41,568 nucleotides of DNA from an uncultured Flavobacteriaceae bacterium (GTDB taxonomy: Bacteria; Bacteroidota; Bacteroidia; Flavobacteriales; Flavobacteriaceae). The DNA lies in assembly GCA_937936275.1 (NCBI GenBank), contig CALHCJ010000012.1, positions 1 to 41,568 of the forward strand, in the 5' to 3' direction. Shown here one piece after another: positions 7,297 through 16,300 of the stretch. A program made the position numbers and the translations under genes. A model generated the notes under the pieces. It saw only the letters and a program-made list of their open reading frames with translations, made no database searches and had not been told where the DNA came from. Every line of letters starts with the position of its first letter. Position 1 is the stretch's first letter.

Positions 7297-8739
7297 ATGA
7301 AAACCAAGCTATGGATTTTAATACTTGTGCTACTTCTTTGTTTTCCCGCTCTTGCCCAAGAGTCTAGTGCTATCAATATAGAACCAGCACTTGAAGCTAC
7401 TACTATCAATGATGTTTCGGAAATAGTACCGAACGCTGGATTCTCGGTGAATAGTTTGTGGAGAGGTGTTCTGGGCATGGGAGTCTTAATTTTAATTGCT
7501 TTTCTGTTTAGTGCAAATAGACGAGCTATCAACTGGAAAACTGTAGGAATCGGACTTGGACTTCAGCTCATCATAGCAATTGGTGTTTTGAAAGTACGCT
7601 TCGTTCAAATTATATTTGAATGGATCGGTGAACGCTTTATTGACATTTTAGAATTTACTAGAGCAGGAAGTAAATTTTTATTCGAGGGACTCGTTGTTGA
7701 CATGGACACTTTTGGATATATTTTCGCATTTCAAGTACTACCCACGATTATCTTCTTTTCCGCCCTTACTTCAGTTCTCTTCTATTTAGGTATAATTCAA
7801 AGGGTAGTAAAAGGCCTAGCTTGGCTGCTCACAAAATCACTTGGAATTTCTGGCGCAGAAAGTTTATCCATCGCTGGTAATATCTTTTTAGGTCAGACTG
7901 AAGCTCCACTCTTAATTAAGGCCTATTTAGAAAAAATGAATAAGTCTGAGATTCTGTTAGTTATGATCGGGGGCATGGCTACCGTTGCGGGAGCTGTTCT
8001 CGCTGCTTATATTGGTTTTCTCGGAGGCGATGACCCTGCCTTACAACTCATTTTCGCAAAACATTTATTAGCAGCTTCTGTAATGGCTGCTCCAGGTGCC
8101 ATAGTAATATCAAAAATATTATATCCGCAAACCGAGACAATAAATACAGATGTAAAAGTTTCACAAGATAAAATAGGCTCAAACCTATTGGATGCGATCG
8201 CAAATGGTACCACAGAAGGACTCAAACTAGCCGTTAACGTTGGGGCAATGCTTCTCGTTTTTGTTGCATTTATAGCAATGATTAATGGTATATTGGGAGG
8301 GCTGGGTGATTGGACCTCAATAAACTCGTGGATAGCAGATAATACATCTTACGACAAATTTTCCCTTGAAGCTATTTTAGGAACTATTTTCGCACCGCTG
8401 ATGTGGCTAATCGGAGTAGCCAAGGAAGATATAATGTTAATGGGTCAGCTATTGGGTATTAAATTAGCCGCAAGTGAATTTATAGGCTACATTCAATTGG
8501 CCGAACTTAAAGACCTTGCCACCAATCCGCATTTTAAATTTAATAAATCAATAATCATGGCCACCTACATGCTTTGTGGCTTTGCAAATTTTGCTTCAAT
8601 TGGCATACAAATAGGTGGAATTGGCTCTCTTGCGCCTGGCCAACGCAAAACGCTCTCAGAGTTTGGAATCAAAGCTGTAATCGGTGGATCTTTAGCCTCT
8701 TTGCTTTCAGCGACAATTGCAGGAATGATATTAGGTTAA
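7297..8739 (+). CDS. nupC: Concentrative nucleoside transporter (NupC/CNT family) with signal-peptide-like N-terminus
   Basis: 480 residues. The CNT core includes 'FIFAFQVLPTIIFFSALTSVLFYLGIIQRVVKGLAWLL', 'GISGAESLSIAGNIFLGQTEAPLLIKAYLEKM' (the G-Q-TEAPL motif that binds nucleoside and Na+) and 'MLCGFANFASIGIQIGGIG'. It imports nucleosides using the Na+ or H+ gradient. It is longer than E. coli NupC (about 400 residues) because of an N-terminal cleavable-looking signal (MKTKLWILILVLLLCFPALAQ) and a polar stretch of about 35 residues before the first core helix. It is followed 67 bp later by thyA, which fits a pyrimidine salvage and synthesis grouping. Confidence 0.92.
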   Translation: MKTKLWILILVLLLCFPALAQESSAINIEPALEATTINDVSEIVPNAGFSVNSLWRGVLGMGVLILIAFLFSANRRAINWKTVGIGLGLQLIIAIGVLKVRFVQIIFEWIGERFIDILEFTRAGSKFLFEGLVVDMDTFGYIFAFQVLPTIIFFSALTSVLFYLGIIQRVVKGLAWLLTKSLGISGAESLSIAGNIFLGQTEAPLLIKAYLEKMNKSEILLVMIGGMATVAGAVLAAYIGFLGGDDPALQLIFAKHLLAASVMAAPGAIVISKILYPQTETINTDVKVSQDKIGSNLLDAIANGTTEGLKLAVNVGAMLLVFVAFIAMINGILGGLGDWTSINSWIADNTSYDKFSLEAILGTIFAPLMWLIGVAKEDIMLMGQLLGIKLAASEFIGYIQLAELKDLATNPHFKFNKSIIMATYMLCGFANFASIGIQIGGIGSLAPGQRKTLSEFGIKAVIGGSLASLLSATIAGMILG

Positions 8740-8806
8740 TAATTATTGATAACTCAAAGCACTAGCTTTTTGAGATTTCACCCATTACCTTTTACCTTTA
8801 TCCTCT

Positions 8807-9631
8807 ATGAAACAATACCACGACTTACTCAAACACGTATTAGCCAACGGCAACCAAAAAGGTGATCGAACGGGTACAGGTACGCTTAGTGTCTTCGGAC
8901 ATCAAATGCGTTTTGACCTTAGTGAAGGCTTTCCCATGGTGACGACTAAAAAACTACACTTAAAGTCCATAGTATATGAATTATTGTGGTTTCTAAAGGG
9001 AGATACGAATGTAAAATATCTTCAAGAAAACGGAGTACGTATTTGGAATGAATGGGCCGATGAAAACGGAGATTTAGGTCCGGTTTACGGACACCAATGG
9101 CGCAATTGGAACGACGATGAAATTGACCAAATTAAAGATGTCATACATGCTTTGAAAAACAATCCGAATAGCAGACGTATCCTAGTTTCTGCATGGAACC
9201 CAAGTGTACTGCCCGACACTTCAAAGTCATTCGCTGAAAACATCACGAATGGAAAAGTAGCACTACCGCCATGTCATGCTTTTTTTCAGTTTTATGTTGC
9301 CGACGGAAAACTATCGTGTCAATTGTATCAGCGTAGTGCTGACATTTTCTTGGGAGTACCTTTTAATATTGCTTCTTATGCCTTGTTTACCATGATGGTA
9401 GCGCAGGTTTGCGGTTATAAAGCAGGTGAATTCATTCATACGTTTGGAGATGCTCATATTTATAACAACCACATGGAACAGGTTGAATTACAGCTGAGTC
9501 GTGAACCACGACCATTACCAAAAATGATCTTAAATCCGGAAGTGAAAGATATTTTCGATTTTAAATTCGAAGATTTTTCATTAGTCGATTATGACCCACA
9601 TCCACATATTAAAGGGGTTGTTGCTGTTTAA
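8807..9631 (+). CDS. thyA: Thymidylate synthase
   Basis: 274 residues, cytoplasmic. It converts dUMP to dTMP using methylene-tetrahydrofolate. The N-terminus contains [20 protein letters not shown] (phosphate-binding Arg), the central region has [21 protein letters not shown], and the nucleophilic Cys is in [13 protein letters not shown] (around residue 155), followed by [18 protein letters not shown] and the C-terminal '[13 protein letters not shown]' closing segment. It is slightly longer than E. coli ThyA because of an insert before the Cys loop ([12 protein letters not shown]). FolA, which regenerates the folate oxidised by this enzyme, is encoded 6 kb downstream but not in the same operon. 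Confidence 0.98.
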   Translation: MKQYHDLLKHVLANGNQKGDRTGTGTLSVFGHQMRFDLSEGFPMVTTKKLHLKSIVYELLWFLKGDTNVKYLQENGVRIWNEWADENGDLGPVYGHQWRNWNDDEIDQIKDVIHALKNNPNSRRILVSAWNPSVLPDTSKSFAENITNGKVALPPCHAFFQFYVADGKLSCQLYQRSADIFLGVPFNIASYALFTMMVAQVCGYKAGEFIHTFGDAHIYNNHMEQVELQLSREPRPLPKMILNPEVKDIFDFKFEDFSLVDYDPHPHIKGVVAV

Positions 9632-9637
9632 AAAACT

Positions 9638-10450
9638 ATGAAAAAGTACATATCAATCTTACTACTATTTTTTTCACTTTATGGGTTTTCTCAGAAAGAC
9701 AAAAAAGCAGAGGGAACTTATTCAATCTGTGAAACTGCCATCGATAAAGATAAGTGCCTATACGAGCAACTTCAACAAAAAATCCTTTATCACTATGACA
9801 TAAGAGCAATTGAACTGATTACAAAAGATACCACGAACGACACAATAGCAATATTTAGTGCGTTGGCAGTTGATTTTGATGGTAGTGTTGACATCGCAAA
9901 TTCAGATATTTCATCATCAGACGATTACATTGACTCAATACATTTTAAGATTTTAAAAAGCCTTGAACCATTTATTGTGCCAGTAGATAACTCTGGAAAT
10001 CCACTTTCAGAAATGGTTCGCACCAAATTATATTTCTTTTTAGACCGAAAAAATAAAAATTTAAATCCACTTCCCTACGGAGAAGATTACGCTACTAAAA
10101 CAACTGGTTTTGCACTAATTGAAGATGTACCTGTATTTCCTGGTTGTGAAAATTATCCTAAAGACAAACTTCGAAAATGTTTTAATCAACGTATGATTGA
10201 ACATATTACGCAGCATTTTAGATATCCAAAAAAAGCACAAAGAAAAAAAATATCTGGTCGTGTAAGTGTCGTTTTCACTATCGATAAAAAGGGTTTTATT
10301 ACTAAAATTCGAACCTTTGGAGCAGATCCAATACTTATGACAGAAGCTCGGAGAATAATTAGCCTACTACCACAAATGACACCTGGAAAACAAAAAGGGA
10401 AATTAGTCCGCGTTCCTTTTGCAATACCAATAACATTTAAACTTCAATAA
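9638..10450 (+). CDS. Secreted protein with TonB C-terminal-like domain
   Basis: 270 residues. A signal peptide (MKKYISILLLFFSLYGFSQ) is followed by a region of about 140 residues without a recognised domain, then 'VPVFPGCENYPKDKLRKCFNQRMIEHITQHFRYPKKAQRKKISGRVSVVFTIDKKGFITKIRTFG', typical of the TonB C-terminal fold in Bacteroidota. There is no Pro-rich linker and no uncleaved anchor, so it is probably a periplasmic protein rather than an energy-transducing TonB. It starts 6 bp after thyA and is likely co-transcribed, although no functional link is apparent. Confidence 0.75.
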   Translation: MKKYISILLLFFSLYGFSQKDKKAEGTYSICETAIDKDKCLYEQLQQKILYHYDIRAIELITKDTTNDTIAIFSALAVDFDGSVDIANSDISSSDDYIDSIHFKILKSLEPFIVPVDNSGNPLSEMVRTKLYFFLDRKNKNLNPLPYGEDYATKTTGFALIEDVPVFPGCENYPKDKLRKCFNQRMIEHITQHFRYPKKAQRKKISGRVSVVFTIDKKGFITKIRTFGADPILMTEARRIISLLPQMTPGKQKGKLVRVPFAIPITFKLQ

Positions 10451-10613
10451 TATTTAGACTATTTATCTAGCATAATTCTCTTTCGATTTAATTCAAGCTT
10501 ACGACCTAAATCAGTCAAACACTTACTTTTTCAGTGCAATAGTCCCTCATAATTTTCTTTACCTTTATGGTAGTCTACTACTATTATAATTTGAACCTTT
10601 AAACTGCATTACA

Positions 10614-11330
10614 ATGGCTAGTGAAAAACCAGATTTCTCAAAGTTAAAAGCGCTGTTTATTAATTGCACCTTGAAAAAATCTCCGACAAAAAGTCATACG
10701 CGCGGACTAATGGATGTTTCGATGGACATCATGAAATCAGAAGGTGTTGAAGCCGAGGTATTGCGACTAGTGGACTATGATGTACCTGTTGGAGTACAGC
10801 CCGACATGACCAAAGAAGGCGCGTCTAAAGACGATTGGCCAGAGATTTACGAAAAAGTAGCTGCTTCACATATTTTAGTTATCGGCACTCCTATTTGGTT
10901 AGGCGAGCGTTCTTCAGTCGCTACTAAATTGATTGAACGTTTGTACGCTATGAGCGGTATGCAAAATGAGAAAGGTCAATACGTTTATTATGGTAAAACT
11001 GGAGGTTGCATCGTTACAGGAAATGAAGATGGCGTGAAACATTGTTCGATGGGCATACTTTATGCTCTGCAGCATTTAGGGTATAGTATTCCCCCTCAAG
11101 CAGATGCAGGTTGGATTGGTGAGGTAGGCCCCGGTCCTAGTTATTTAGACGAAGAGGCCAATGCACAAAATAACGATTTCACCAATCGAAATACCACTTT
11201 CATGACCTATAACCTTTTACATCTCGCCAAAATGTTGGCAGAACAACAAGGATATCCAGCATACGGTAATTCTAGAAAAGATTGGGATAACGGTTCACGT
11301 TGGAATTTTGCAAATCCGGAATATCGTTAA
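10614..11330 (+). CDS. Flavodoxin-family NAD(P)H-dependent oxidoreductase
   Basis: 238 residues. The N-terminal strand and phosphate loop region 'LKALFINCTLKKSPTKSHTRGLMD', then 'SHILVIGTPIWLGERSSVATKLIERLYAMSG' and 'YYGKTGGCIVTGNEDGVKHCSMGILYALQHLGYSIPPQADAGWIG' match FMN-binding flavodoxin-like reductases of the WrbA/IsiB/azoreductase superfamily. The protein has no signal sequence and is cytoplasmic. The natural substrate cannot be told from sequence. It stands 160 bp after the preceding gene and 80 bp before egtB, on the same strand; a redox link with the ergothioneine genes is possible but unproven. Confidence 0.82.
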   Translation: MASEKPDFSKLKALFINCTLKKSPTKSHTRGLMDVSMDIMKSEGVEAEVLRLVDYDVPVGVQPDMTKEGASKDDWPEIYEKVAASHILVIGTPIWLGERSSVATKLIERLYAMSGMQNEKGQYVYYGKTGGCIVTGNEDGVKHCSMGILYALQHLGYSIPPQADAGWIGEVGPGPSYLDEEANAQNNDFTNRNTTFMTYNLLHLAKMLAEQQGYPAYGNSRKDWDNGSRWNFANPEYR

Positions 11331-11410
11331 CCATAAGTTTTATCTTAAAGTTGTTTTAAACCCGCCCTTTTGCTTTTCAAATTCAGTAATTTTAGGAAAT
11401 AACCATTGCT

Positions 11411-12571
11411 ATGATTCAAACCGATTCTTTGCTTGACTTTTTTATTGAGACTAGAATTTATACCGAGACACTCTGTAAACCTTTAGCAATAGAAGATTAT
11501 GTGGTGCAACCTATAATTGATGTTTCACCTCCTAAATGGCACCTAGGTCACACCACTTGGTTTTTCGAGGAATTCATACTTAAACCCCATGTTGAGAATT
11601 ATAAAATTTTCGATGAAGACTTTTCTTTTGTATTTAATAGTTATTATGAGACGCTAGGAAAGCGTGTGGTGAGAGCCGACCGAGGCAACTTATCAAGACC
11701 TTCGGTTCAGAAAGTATACGATTATCGGCATTATGTGACCGCTGCCATGAAAGACTTTTTTGTAAAAAATCAAAATCAAGAATTGGATGATTTGCTAGAA
11801 ATAGGAATTCATCATGAAAAGCAGCATCAAGAATTATTACTAACCGATATCAAATTTATTTTAGGAAATAATCCTTTACTTCCTGTATATTCTGAGGATA
11901 TTGAAGAACATCCTGTAGAACAACATCAGCAAGAATGGATCACTATAGAAGAAGGTATTTATGAGATTGGGCACAATTCTGAAAGCTTCTGTTATGACAA
12001 TGAGCTAGGAAGACACAAAGTCTACATACATCCTTTTGAAATTTCAAATACTCTTATTAAAAACAGCGAGTACATCGCCTTTATTGCCGCTGGTGGATAT
12101 GAAAAATTTGAGCTATGGCATGCCGAAGGATGGGATTGGGTGAATACCAATCAAATAAAATCACCTCTATATTGGTATATGATTGATAACGAATGGCACT
12201 ACTATTCCTTCAACGGACTGCAGAAAGTAAACCCAAATGCACCCGTGACCCATATCTCATATTTCGAAGCATTTGCTTTTGCCCAATGGCGAGGGCATCG
12301 ACTTCCTACAGAATTTGAATGGGAAGTAGCACAAGAATATTTTACATGGGGAAAGCGATGGGAATGGACGGAGAGTGCTTATCTTCCCTACCCCAATTAT
12401 TCCAAGGCTGATGGCGCCTTAGGCGAGTACAATGGTAAATTTATGGTCAATCAAAAAGTGTTAAGAGGCGGCTCTATCGCAACTTCCAAAAAACATACAA
12501 GATCTACCTATCGTAATTTTTTTCAAACCAATTTGAGATGGCAATATACAGGCCTTCGATTGGTAAAATAA
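11411..12571 (+). CDS. egtB: Ergothioneine biosynthesis sulfoxide synthase EgtB
   Basis: 386 residues. The N-terminal DinB-like helical domain carries the iron ligands: WHLGHTTWFFEEF and GIHHEKQHQELLLTDIK (H-x3-H-x-E pattern). The C-terminal formylglycine-generating-enzyme (FGE-sulfatase) fold includes 'VTHISYFEAFAFAQWRGHRLPTEFEWEVA', 'EWTESAY', 'VLRGGS' and the ending 'TYRNFFQTNLRWQYTGLRLVK'. EgtB is a non-haem iron enzyme that uses oxygen to join trimethylhistidine (hercynine) to a thiol. The mycobacterial enzyme uses gamma-glutamylcysteine; no egtC or gamma-glutamylcysteine ligase is visible here, so cysteine may be the thiol donor (inference). egtD follows after 47 bp. The homologous SenA (selenoneine) and OvoA (ovothiol) enzymes are less likely because egtD is adjacent and OvoA is a fusion. 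Confidence 0.92.
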   Translation: MIQTDSLLDFFIETRIYTETLCKPLAIEDYVVQPIIDVSPPKWHLGHTTWFFEEFILKPHVENYKIFDEDFSFVFNSYYETLGKRVVRADRGNLSRPSVQKVYDYRHYVTAAMKDFFVKNQNQELDDLLEIGIHHEKQHQELLLTDIKFILGNNPLLPVYSEDIEEHPVEQHQQEWITIEEGIYEIGHNSESFCYDNELGRHKVYIHPFEISNTLIKNSEYIAFIAAGGYEKFELWHAEGWDWVNTNQIKSPLYWYMIDNEWHYYSFNGLQKVNPNAPVTHISYFEAFAFAQWRGHRLPTEFEWEVAQEYFTWGKRWEWTESAYLPYPNYSKADGALGEYNGKFMVNQKVLRGGSIATSKKHTRSTYRNFFQTNLRWQYTGLRLVK

Positions 12572-12618
12572 ACCACCCATAAACGTATAGTTTTACTATA
12601 AAGAACGACATACTTTCT

Positions 12619-13590
12619 ATGAATGAAGAAATACAAACGCAATTTAAAACTCCGTTTGAACAAGATGTTTATCAGGGCTTAACGGAATACCCCAAATACT
12701 TATCATCTAAATATTTTTATGATAAGAAAGGAGATAAGCTTTTTCAAGATATTATGAATATGCCTGAGTATTATCTAACGGATGCTGAATTCGATGTTTT
12801 AGACCATCATAAAGAAGAAATAACATCTCTTTTCTCAAGTAATGGTAAAGAATTTAACCTTATTGAATTGGGTGCTGGTGATGGTAAAAAGACAAAAATT
12901 TTATTAAAATACCTGTCTGACAATAATCTTCCATTTGAATATTTACCGATTGATATTAGTCAAAATGCTCTTGATCAATTAGAAGATTCTCTTCGGTTAG
13001 AATTACCTAAAGTTCAGGTTAGAACCCAACAGGGTACCTATTTTGAGGTGCTAGCAGATATTGCCAAATTAAATCGCACCAGAAAGGTAATCTTGTTCTT
13101 AGGGTCTAACATTGGCAACTTATTACACCCTCAAGCAATTTCTTTTTTAACGAGCGTTCAAGAGCTAATGCACGAAGGTGATTTATTTTTTGTTGGTTTC
13201 GATCAAAAGAAAAATCCACAAACAATATTAAATGCTTACAATGATCAAACAGGAATTACAGCAGCCTTTAACAAAAACGTACTAGCTCGAATAAATAAAG
13301 AATTAAATGGGAATTTTAGCTTAGATGATTTTATCCATTGGGAGGTCTACGACCCTGAAACCGGAACTGCTAAAAGTTATTTGGTTTCTAAAAAAGACCA
13401 AAAAGTAGAAATTAAGGATTTAAGTCTAACAGTTAATTTTAGAGAGTGGGAAACAATACACACGGAAATATCGCAGAAGTATGATGATAGCACTGTAACA
13501 TGGCTTGCAGAAAAATCAGGATTACAGATCGAAACACAGTTTACAGATTCAAAAAATCAATATAAAAATTACATTTTTAAGAAGGGATAG
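12619..13590 (+). CDS. egtD: L-histidine N-alpha-methyltransferase EgtD
   Basis: 323 residues, the usual length. Family markers: 'QDVYQGLTEYPKYLSSKYFYDKKGDKLFQDIMNMPEYYLTDAEFDVL', SAM-binding motif 'NLIELGAGDGKKTKILLKYL', 'LPIDISQNAL', and 'RKVILFLGSNIGNLLHPQAISFL'. It trimethylates histidine with three SAM to give hercynine, the substrate of EgtB. It lies 47 bp after egtB in the same direction; the spacer holds a short inverted repeat (TATAGT-ttt-ACTATA, 12586-12600) of unknown relevance. The gene pair is the minimal core of an ergothioneine pathway. Confidence 0.95.
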   Translation: MNEEIQTQFKTPFEQDVYQGLTEYPKYLSSKYFYDKKGDKLFQDIMNMPEYYLTDAEFDVLDHHKEEITSLFSSNGKEFNLIELGAGDGKKTKILLKYLSDNNLPFEYLPIDISQNALDQLEDSLRLELPKVQVRTQQGTYFEVLADIAKLNRTRKVILFLGSNIGNLLHPQAISFLTSVQELMHEGDLFFVGFDQKKNPQTILNAYNDQTGITAAFNKNVLARINKELNGNFSLDDFIHWEVYDPETGTAKSYLVSKKDQKVEIKDLSLTVNFREWETIHTEISQKYDDSTVTWLAEKSGLQIETQFTDSKNQYKNYIFKKG

Positions 13591-13684
13591 CTTTAGTTTA
13601 AAATTATCTTTTATCACTTCGAAGTTCTAATAATACAACGAAAGATTCTGGTTTTTACTGGATTTTACACTAAATAAATTAAAA

Positions 13685-13966
13685 ATGAAAGCAATTTGGA
13701 ATAACACTGTAATAGCCGAAAGCAATGAGACTGTAGTTGTGGAAAATAACCATTATTTTCCCGCAGACAGTATTAAAAAAGAATTTTTTAAAAGTACTGA
13801 CACGCTTACCTCTTGCCCTTGGAAAGGGCAGGCACATTACTATTCAATTATAGTTGATGGAAAGGAAAATACGGATGCCGCTTGGTATTATCCCGAGGTT
13901 AGCGAATTAGCGAAAGGCATCAAAGGTAGAGTTGCGTTTTGGAAAGGAGTTACCATCGAAAAATAG
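13685..13966 (+). CDS. DUF427 domain protein
   Basis: 93 residues. The sequence 'MKAIWNNTVIAESNETVVVENNHYFPADSIKKEFFKSTDTLTSCPWKGQAHYYSIIVDG' with 'AAWYYPEVSELAKGIKGRVAFWKGVTIE' is the full DUF427 domain, a small beta-rich cytoplasmic fold whose biochemical role is not established. It has the conserved T-x-C-P-W-K-G-x-A-x-Y-Y pattern. It lies 94 bp downstream of egtD on the same strand and before a terminator-like hairpin, so it may belong to the same transcription unit. Confidence 0.85.
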   Translation: MKAIWNNTVIAESNETVVVENNHYFPADSIKKEFFKSTDTLTSCPWKGQAHYYSIIVDGKENTDAAWYYPEVSELAKGIKGRVAFWKGVTIEK

Positions 13967-13990
13967 CACTGATCATTACTTGATAAAAAC

Positions 13991-14023
13991 AAAAAAAGCC
14001 AGAATGCTAAAACATTCTGGCTT
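13991..14023 (-). terminator. Terminator downstream of the CBM48 gene
   Basis: Stem AAGCCAGAATG / CATTCTGGCTT (11 bp) with a 6-nt loop. On the minus strand it is followed by a run of seven T then GTTTTT, so it best serves the minus-strand gene ending at 14044. On the plus strand only a weak T-rich stretch follows, so termination of the DUF427 transcript would be less efficient. Confidence 0.85.
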
Positions 14024-14043
14024 CCATATTTTCTAATCTAAGC

Positions 14044-14343
14044 CTACAATTCTAAAACTGCATTTTCAGAACCTGCAAATTCATTCCATTGGTAACGATC
14101 TGCACTATCATCATTCACATAGTTACCGTCGATGATATACTTGAATTCAAATGTAGATTCTTTAGGAAGCTCCAAAGTTCCTTTGAAATTTCCATTTTTA
14201 AGCTTTTTTAAAGCACTTGCTTTGTTCGCTTTCCAATTGTTGAAATCTCCAACAACTGCTACTTTCTTTGCTTCTTCTGCTGGTACCGTAAAAGTAACTT
14301 TACAAACGGGTTTCGTTTTTAAATACTGTTTTGTTATTGCCAT
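14044..14343 (-). CDS. Free-standing glycogen-binding (CBM48 / isoamylase early-set) domain protein
   Basis: 99 residues. 'CKVTFTVPAEEAKKVAVVGDFNNWKANKASALKKLKNGNFKGTLELPKESTFEFKYIIDGNYVNDDSADRYQWNEFAGSENAVLEL' is a complete CBM48/AMPK-beta-type carbohydrate-binding domain: 'VVGDFNNW', a basic-hydrophobic middle and 'FEFKYIIDG'. It has no signal peptide and no fused catalytic domain. In other proteins this fold binds glycogen or starch beside an amylase-type or kinase partner; no such partner is seen in this window. It has its own terminator and an A/T-rich upstream region. Confidence 0.85.
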   Translation of the reverse strand: MAITKQYLKTKPVCKVTFTVPAEEAKKVAVVGDFNNWKANKASALKKLKNGNFKGTLELPKESTFEFKYIIDGNYVNDDSADRYQWNEFAGSENAVLEL

Positions 14344-14517
14344 GATATTTTAATTTTAATTTTTTTTGACCTTTGGTCTTTAAATTCGGTGCAAAGCTAA
14401 AGCATTAACTCACTCATTTACAATGATTAAAGTCATTTTTATGATTTTCTCAATATTTGGCAAAAATTAACACTGCCTTATCAAAAAAAGGCGAACAATT
14501 TTTCTAGTAGTGGAATT

Positions 14518-15603
14518 TTAAAGAACAGATTTCAAGATATTCAAAATGGTATCTAGATCATTTTCAGTATTATAAAAGTGAAATCCGATGCGAATACCAC
14601 CCCCTCTTTGCGCGCAGATGATATCATTTTCTAATAAATGCTGAAACAAAACATCGTCTCCTTTAATATTAAAAATAGTACTGTGCGTTTTTCTCGCAAC
14701 AACCTCATCTTGTAGAAGTCCGAGATTCGTAAATTCTAATTTTGCTTTCTTCGACAACTTTTGATTTTGTGCTTCAATGTTACCCTTACCTATACGCTCC
14801 AAAAAATCCAACGAAAACTTCAGACTTCCAAAGTTTATACATGCCAAGTGACCTGGCTCGAAACGTCTCGCAAAACGGATTTCATTTTTCTTTTCTGGAG
14901 ATGCATTGGCAGCATTAAAGCCCGTTGTTCGTAAATTACAACGCTCTTTGACCTCATCTTTAAAGAGCATTAATCCGCTTCCGTAACCAGCTAGTAACCA
15001 TTTATACGCGCTTCCGCCCAAGACGTCTATACCAGAATTTTCGAAACTAAAATTTGTTATCCCTAAGAATTGAGTGCCATCAGCAATGATAAGAAGATTG
15101 GGGAACTCTTTTTTCAAATCTTTCAGAAAGCCCAGATCAATCATAATTCCATTCTGCCACTGAACAACACTTAAAGCTAGAATTGAAATATTTTCGTTTT
15201 GTATAACATGCTTTATATGCTGTTCTAGGTTTTCATCAATTTTCGCATAAAACATTTCGAAACCTCTACTCGCAAAGGGCCAATCAACTGAAGGATAATC
15301 GTTCTCTAGTAAAAGTACCTTTTCACTTTTTTCTAATCCCTCTAAGAGCATATTTAGCCCCGTAGAAAAATTATTTAATAGTGCGACATTTTCTCTTTTA
15401 CAGTCAAAAAAATTTGCAACTGTAGTTCTCGTATCAGAAATGGTTTCAAGTGTTTGGTTTCTCATACCACTTGCCTTCAAAAGAAAGTCAAGATCACGTT
15501 CTTGTTTCCAATCTATTAAATCGTCATACAACGGACCAAAAACAGGAGTGTTCACGTAAATTGAATTTCTTAGCACTGGAAATTGCTTGCGAATTTTTTC
15601 CAT
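14518..15603 (-). CDS. Class V aminotransferase-fold PLP enzyme
   Basis: The ORF track starts 12 codons early; the Met at 15603 (MEKIRKQFPVLRNSIYVNTPVFGPL) is the natural start and gives 361 residues. It has the type I PLP fold: 'NVALLNNFSTGLNMLLEGL', 'LIIADGTQFLGITNFSFENSGIDVLGGSAYKWLLAGYGSGLMLF', where the Lys in SAYKW is the Schiff-base residue and the Asp in IADGTQ pairs with the PLP ring. Relatives include cysteine desulfurases, kynureninases and EgtE-type sulfoxide lyases. A cysteine desulfurase function is unlikely since I see no conserved active-site Cys loop. It lies 0.9 kb from the egt genes on the opposite strand, so it could be the C-S lyase, but that is speculative. Confidence 0.8.
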   Translation of the reverse strand: MEKIRKQFPVLRNSIYVNTPVFGPLYDDLIDWKQERDLDFLLKASGMRNQTLETISDTRTTVANFFDCKRENVALLNNFSTGLNMLLEGLEKSEKVLLLENDYPSVDWPFASRGFEMFYAKIDENLEQHIKHVIQNENISILALSVVQWQNGIMIDLGFLKDLKKEFPNLLIIADGTQFLGITNFSFENSGIDVLGGSAYKWLLAGYGSGLMLFKDEVKERCNLRTTGFNAANASPEKKNEIRFARRFEPGHLACINFGSLKFSLDFLERIGKGNIEAQNQKLSKKAKLEFTNLGLLQDEVVARKTHSTIFNIKGDDVLFQHLLENDIICAQRGGGIRIGFHFYNTENDLDTILNILKSVL

Positions 15604-15765
15604 AGAAAATGATAAAAGTGTTTTACTATCTTTAAACAAATAAAGTTAACCAATAAAAACAGTAAGTTTACGCTTCTAAAACTCGAAAAAATGACCACGC
15701 CTTACCAGCAAATTTGATTGGCCTATTTTTTGTTTTAGCAATACAAACCAAAACCCGAAAAAATT

Positions 15766-16260
15766 GTGAAAACAATTACACTGATAGCAGCTGCTTCAAA
15801 GAATAACGCCTTAGGAAAGAATAACGATCTACTATGGCATTTACCTGATGATTTCAAACGTTTTAAAAAACTAACTACTGGTCATAAAATCATTATGGGC
15901 AGAAAGACTTTTGAAAGCTTTCCAAAACCCCTACCCAATAGAACGCATATTATTATCAGTCGAGATAAGGAATATGAAACGGGTTTTGATTCATGTATCG
16001 TTGTTCATTCTATCGAAGCTGCATTGAAACTTGTCGAAAACGATACTACTTCATTTATCATTGGCGGCGGAGAGATTTACCGTCAAAGTGAAAAATTTGC
16101 AAATCGTATTGAGCTAACCAGAGTGCATAAAGCCTTTGAGGCAGACACCTTTTTTCCAGAAATAGATTTAAATGATTGGGAGTTAGTAGCCGAAGAATAT
16201 CATCCAAGAGACGAAAAGCACCTGTATGATTTTACGTATCTAAGCTACGTTAGAAAGTGA
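15766..16260 (+). CDS. folA: Dihydrofolate reductase (GTG start)
   Basis: 164 residues, the usual length. It begins at GTG: (M)KTITLIAAASKNNALGKNNDLLWHLPDDFKRFKKLTTGHKIIMGRKTFESFPKPLPNRTHIIISR. The catalytic acid is the Asp in HLPDDFKRF, NADPH-binding elements are 'MGRKTFES' and 'FIIGGGEIYRQ', and the C-terminus ends 'YDFTYLSYVRK'. It reduces dihydrofolate with NADPH, regenerating the cofactor used up by ThyA. The upstream region is A-rich with no other in-frame ATG, supporting GTG as start. Convergent with murI. Confidence 0.97.
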   Translation: MKTITLIAAASKNNALGKNNDLLWHLPDDFKRFKKLTTGHKIIMGRKTFESFPKPLPNRTHIIISRDKEYETGFDSCIVVHSIEAALKLVENDTTSFIIGGGEIYRQSEKFANRIELTRVHKAFEADTFFPEIDLNDWELVAEEYHPRDEKHLYDFTYLSYVRK

Positions 16261-16300
16261 CTGATACTCTGGTCATAAGGCATCACCTTGAATCGCGCAT

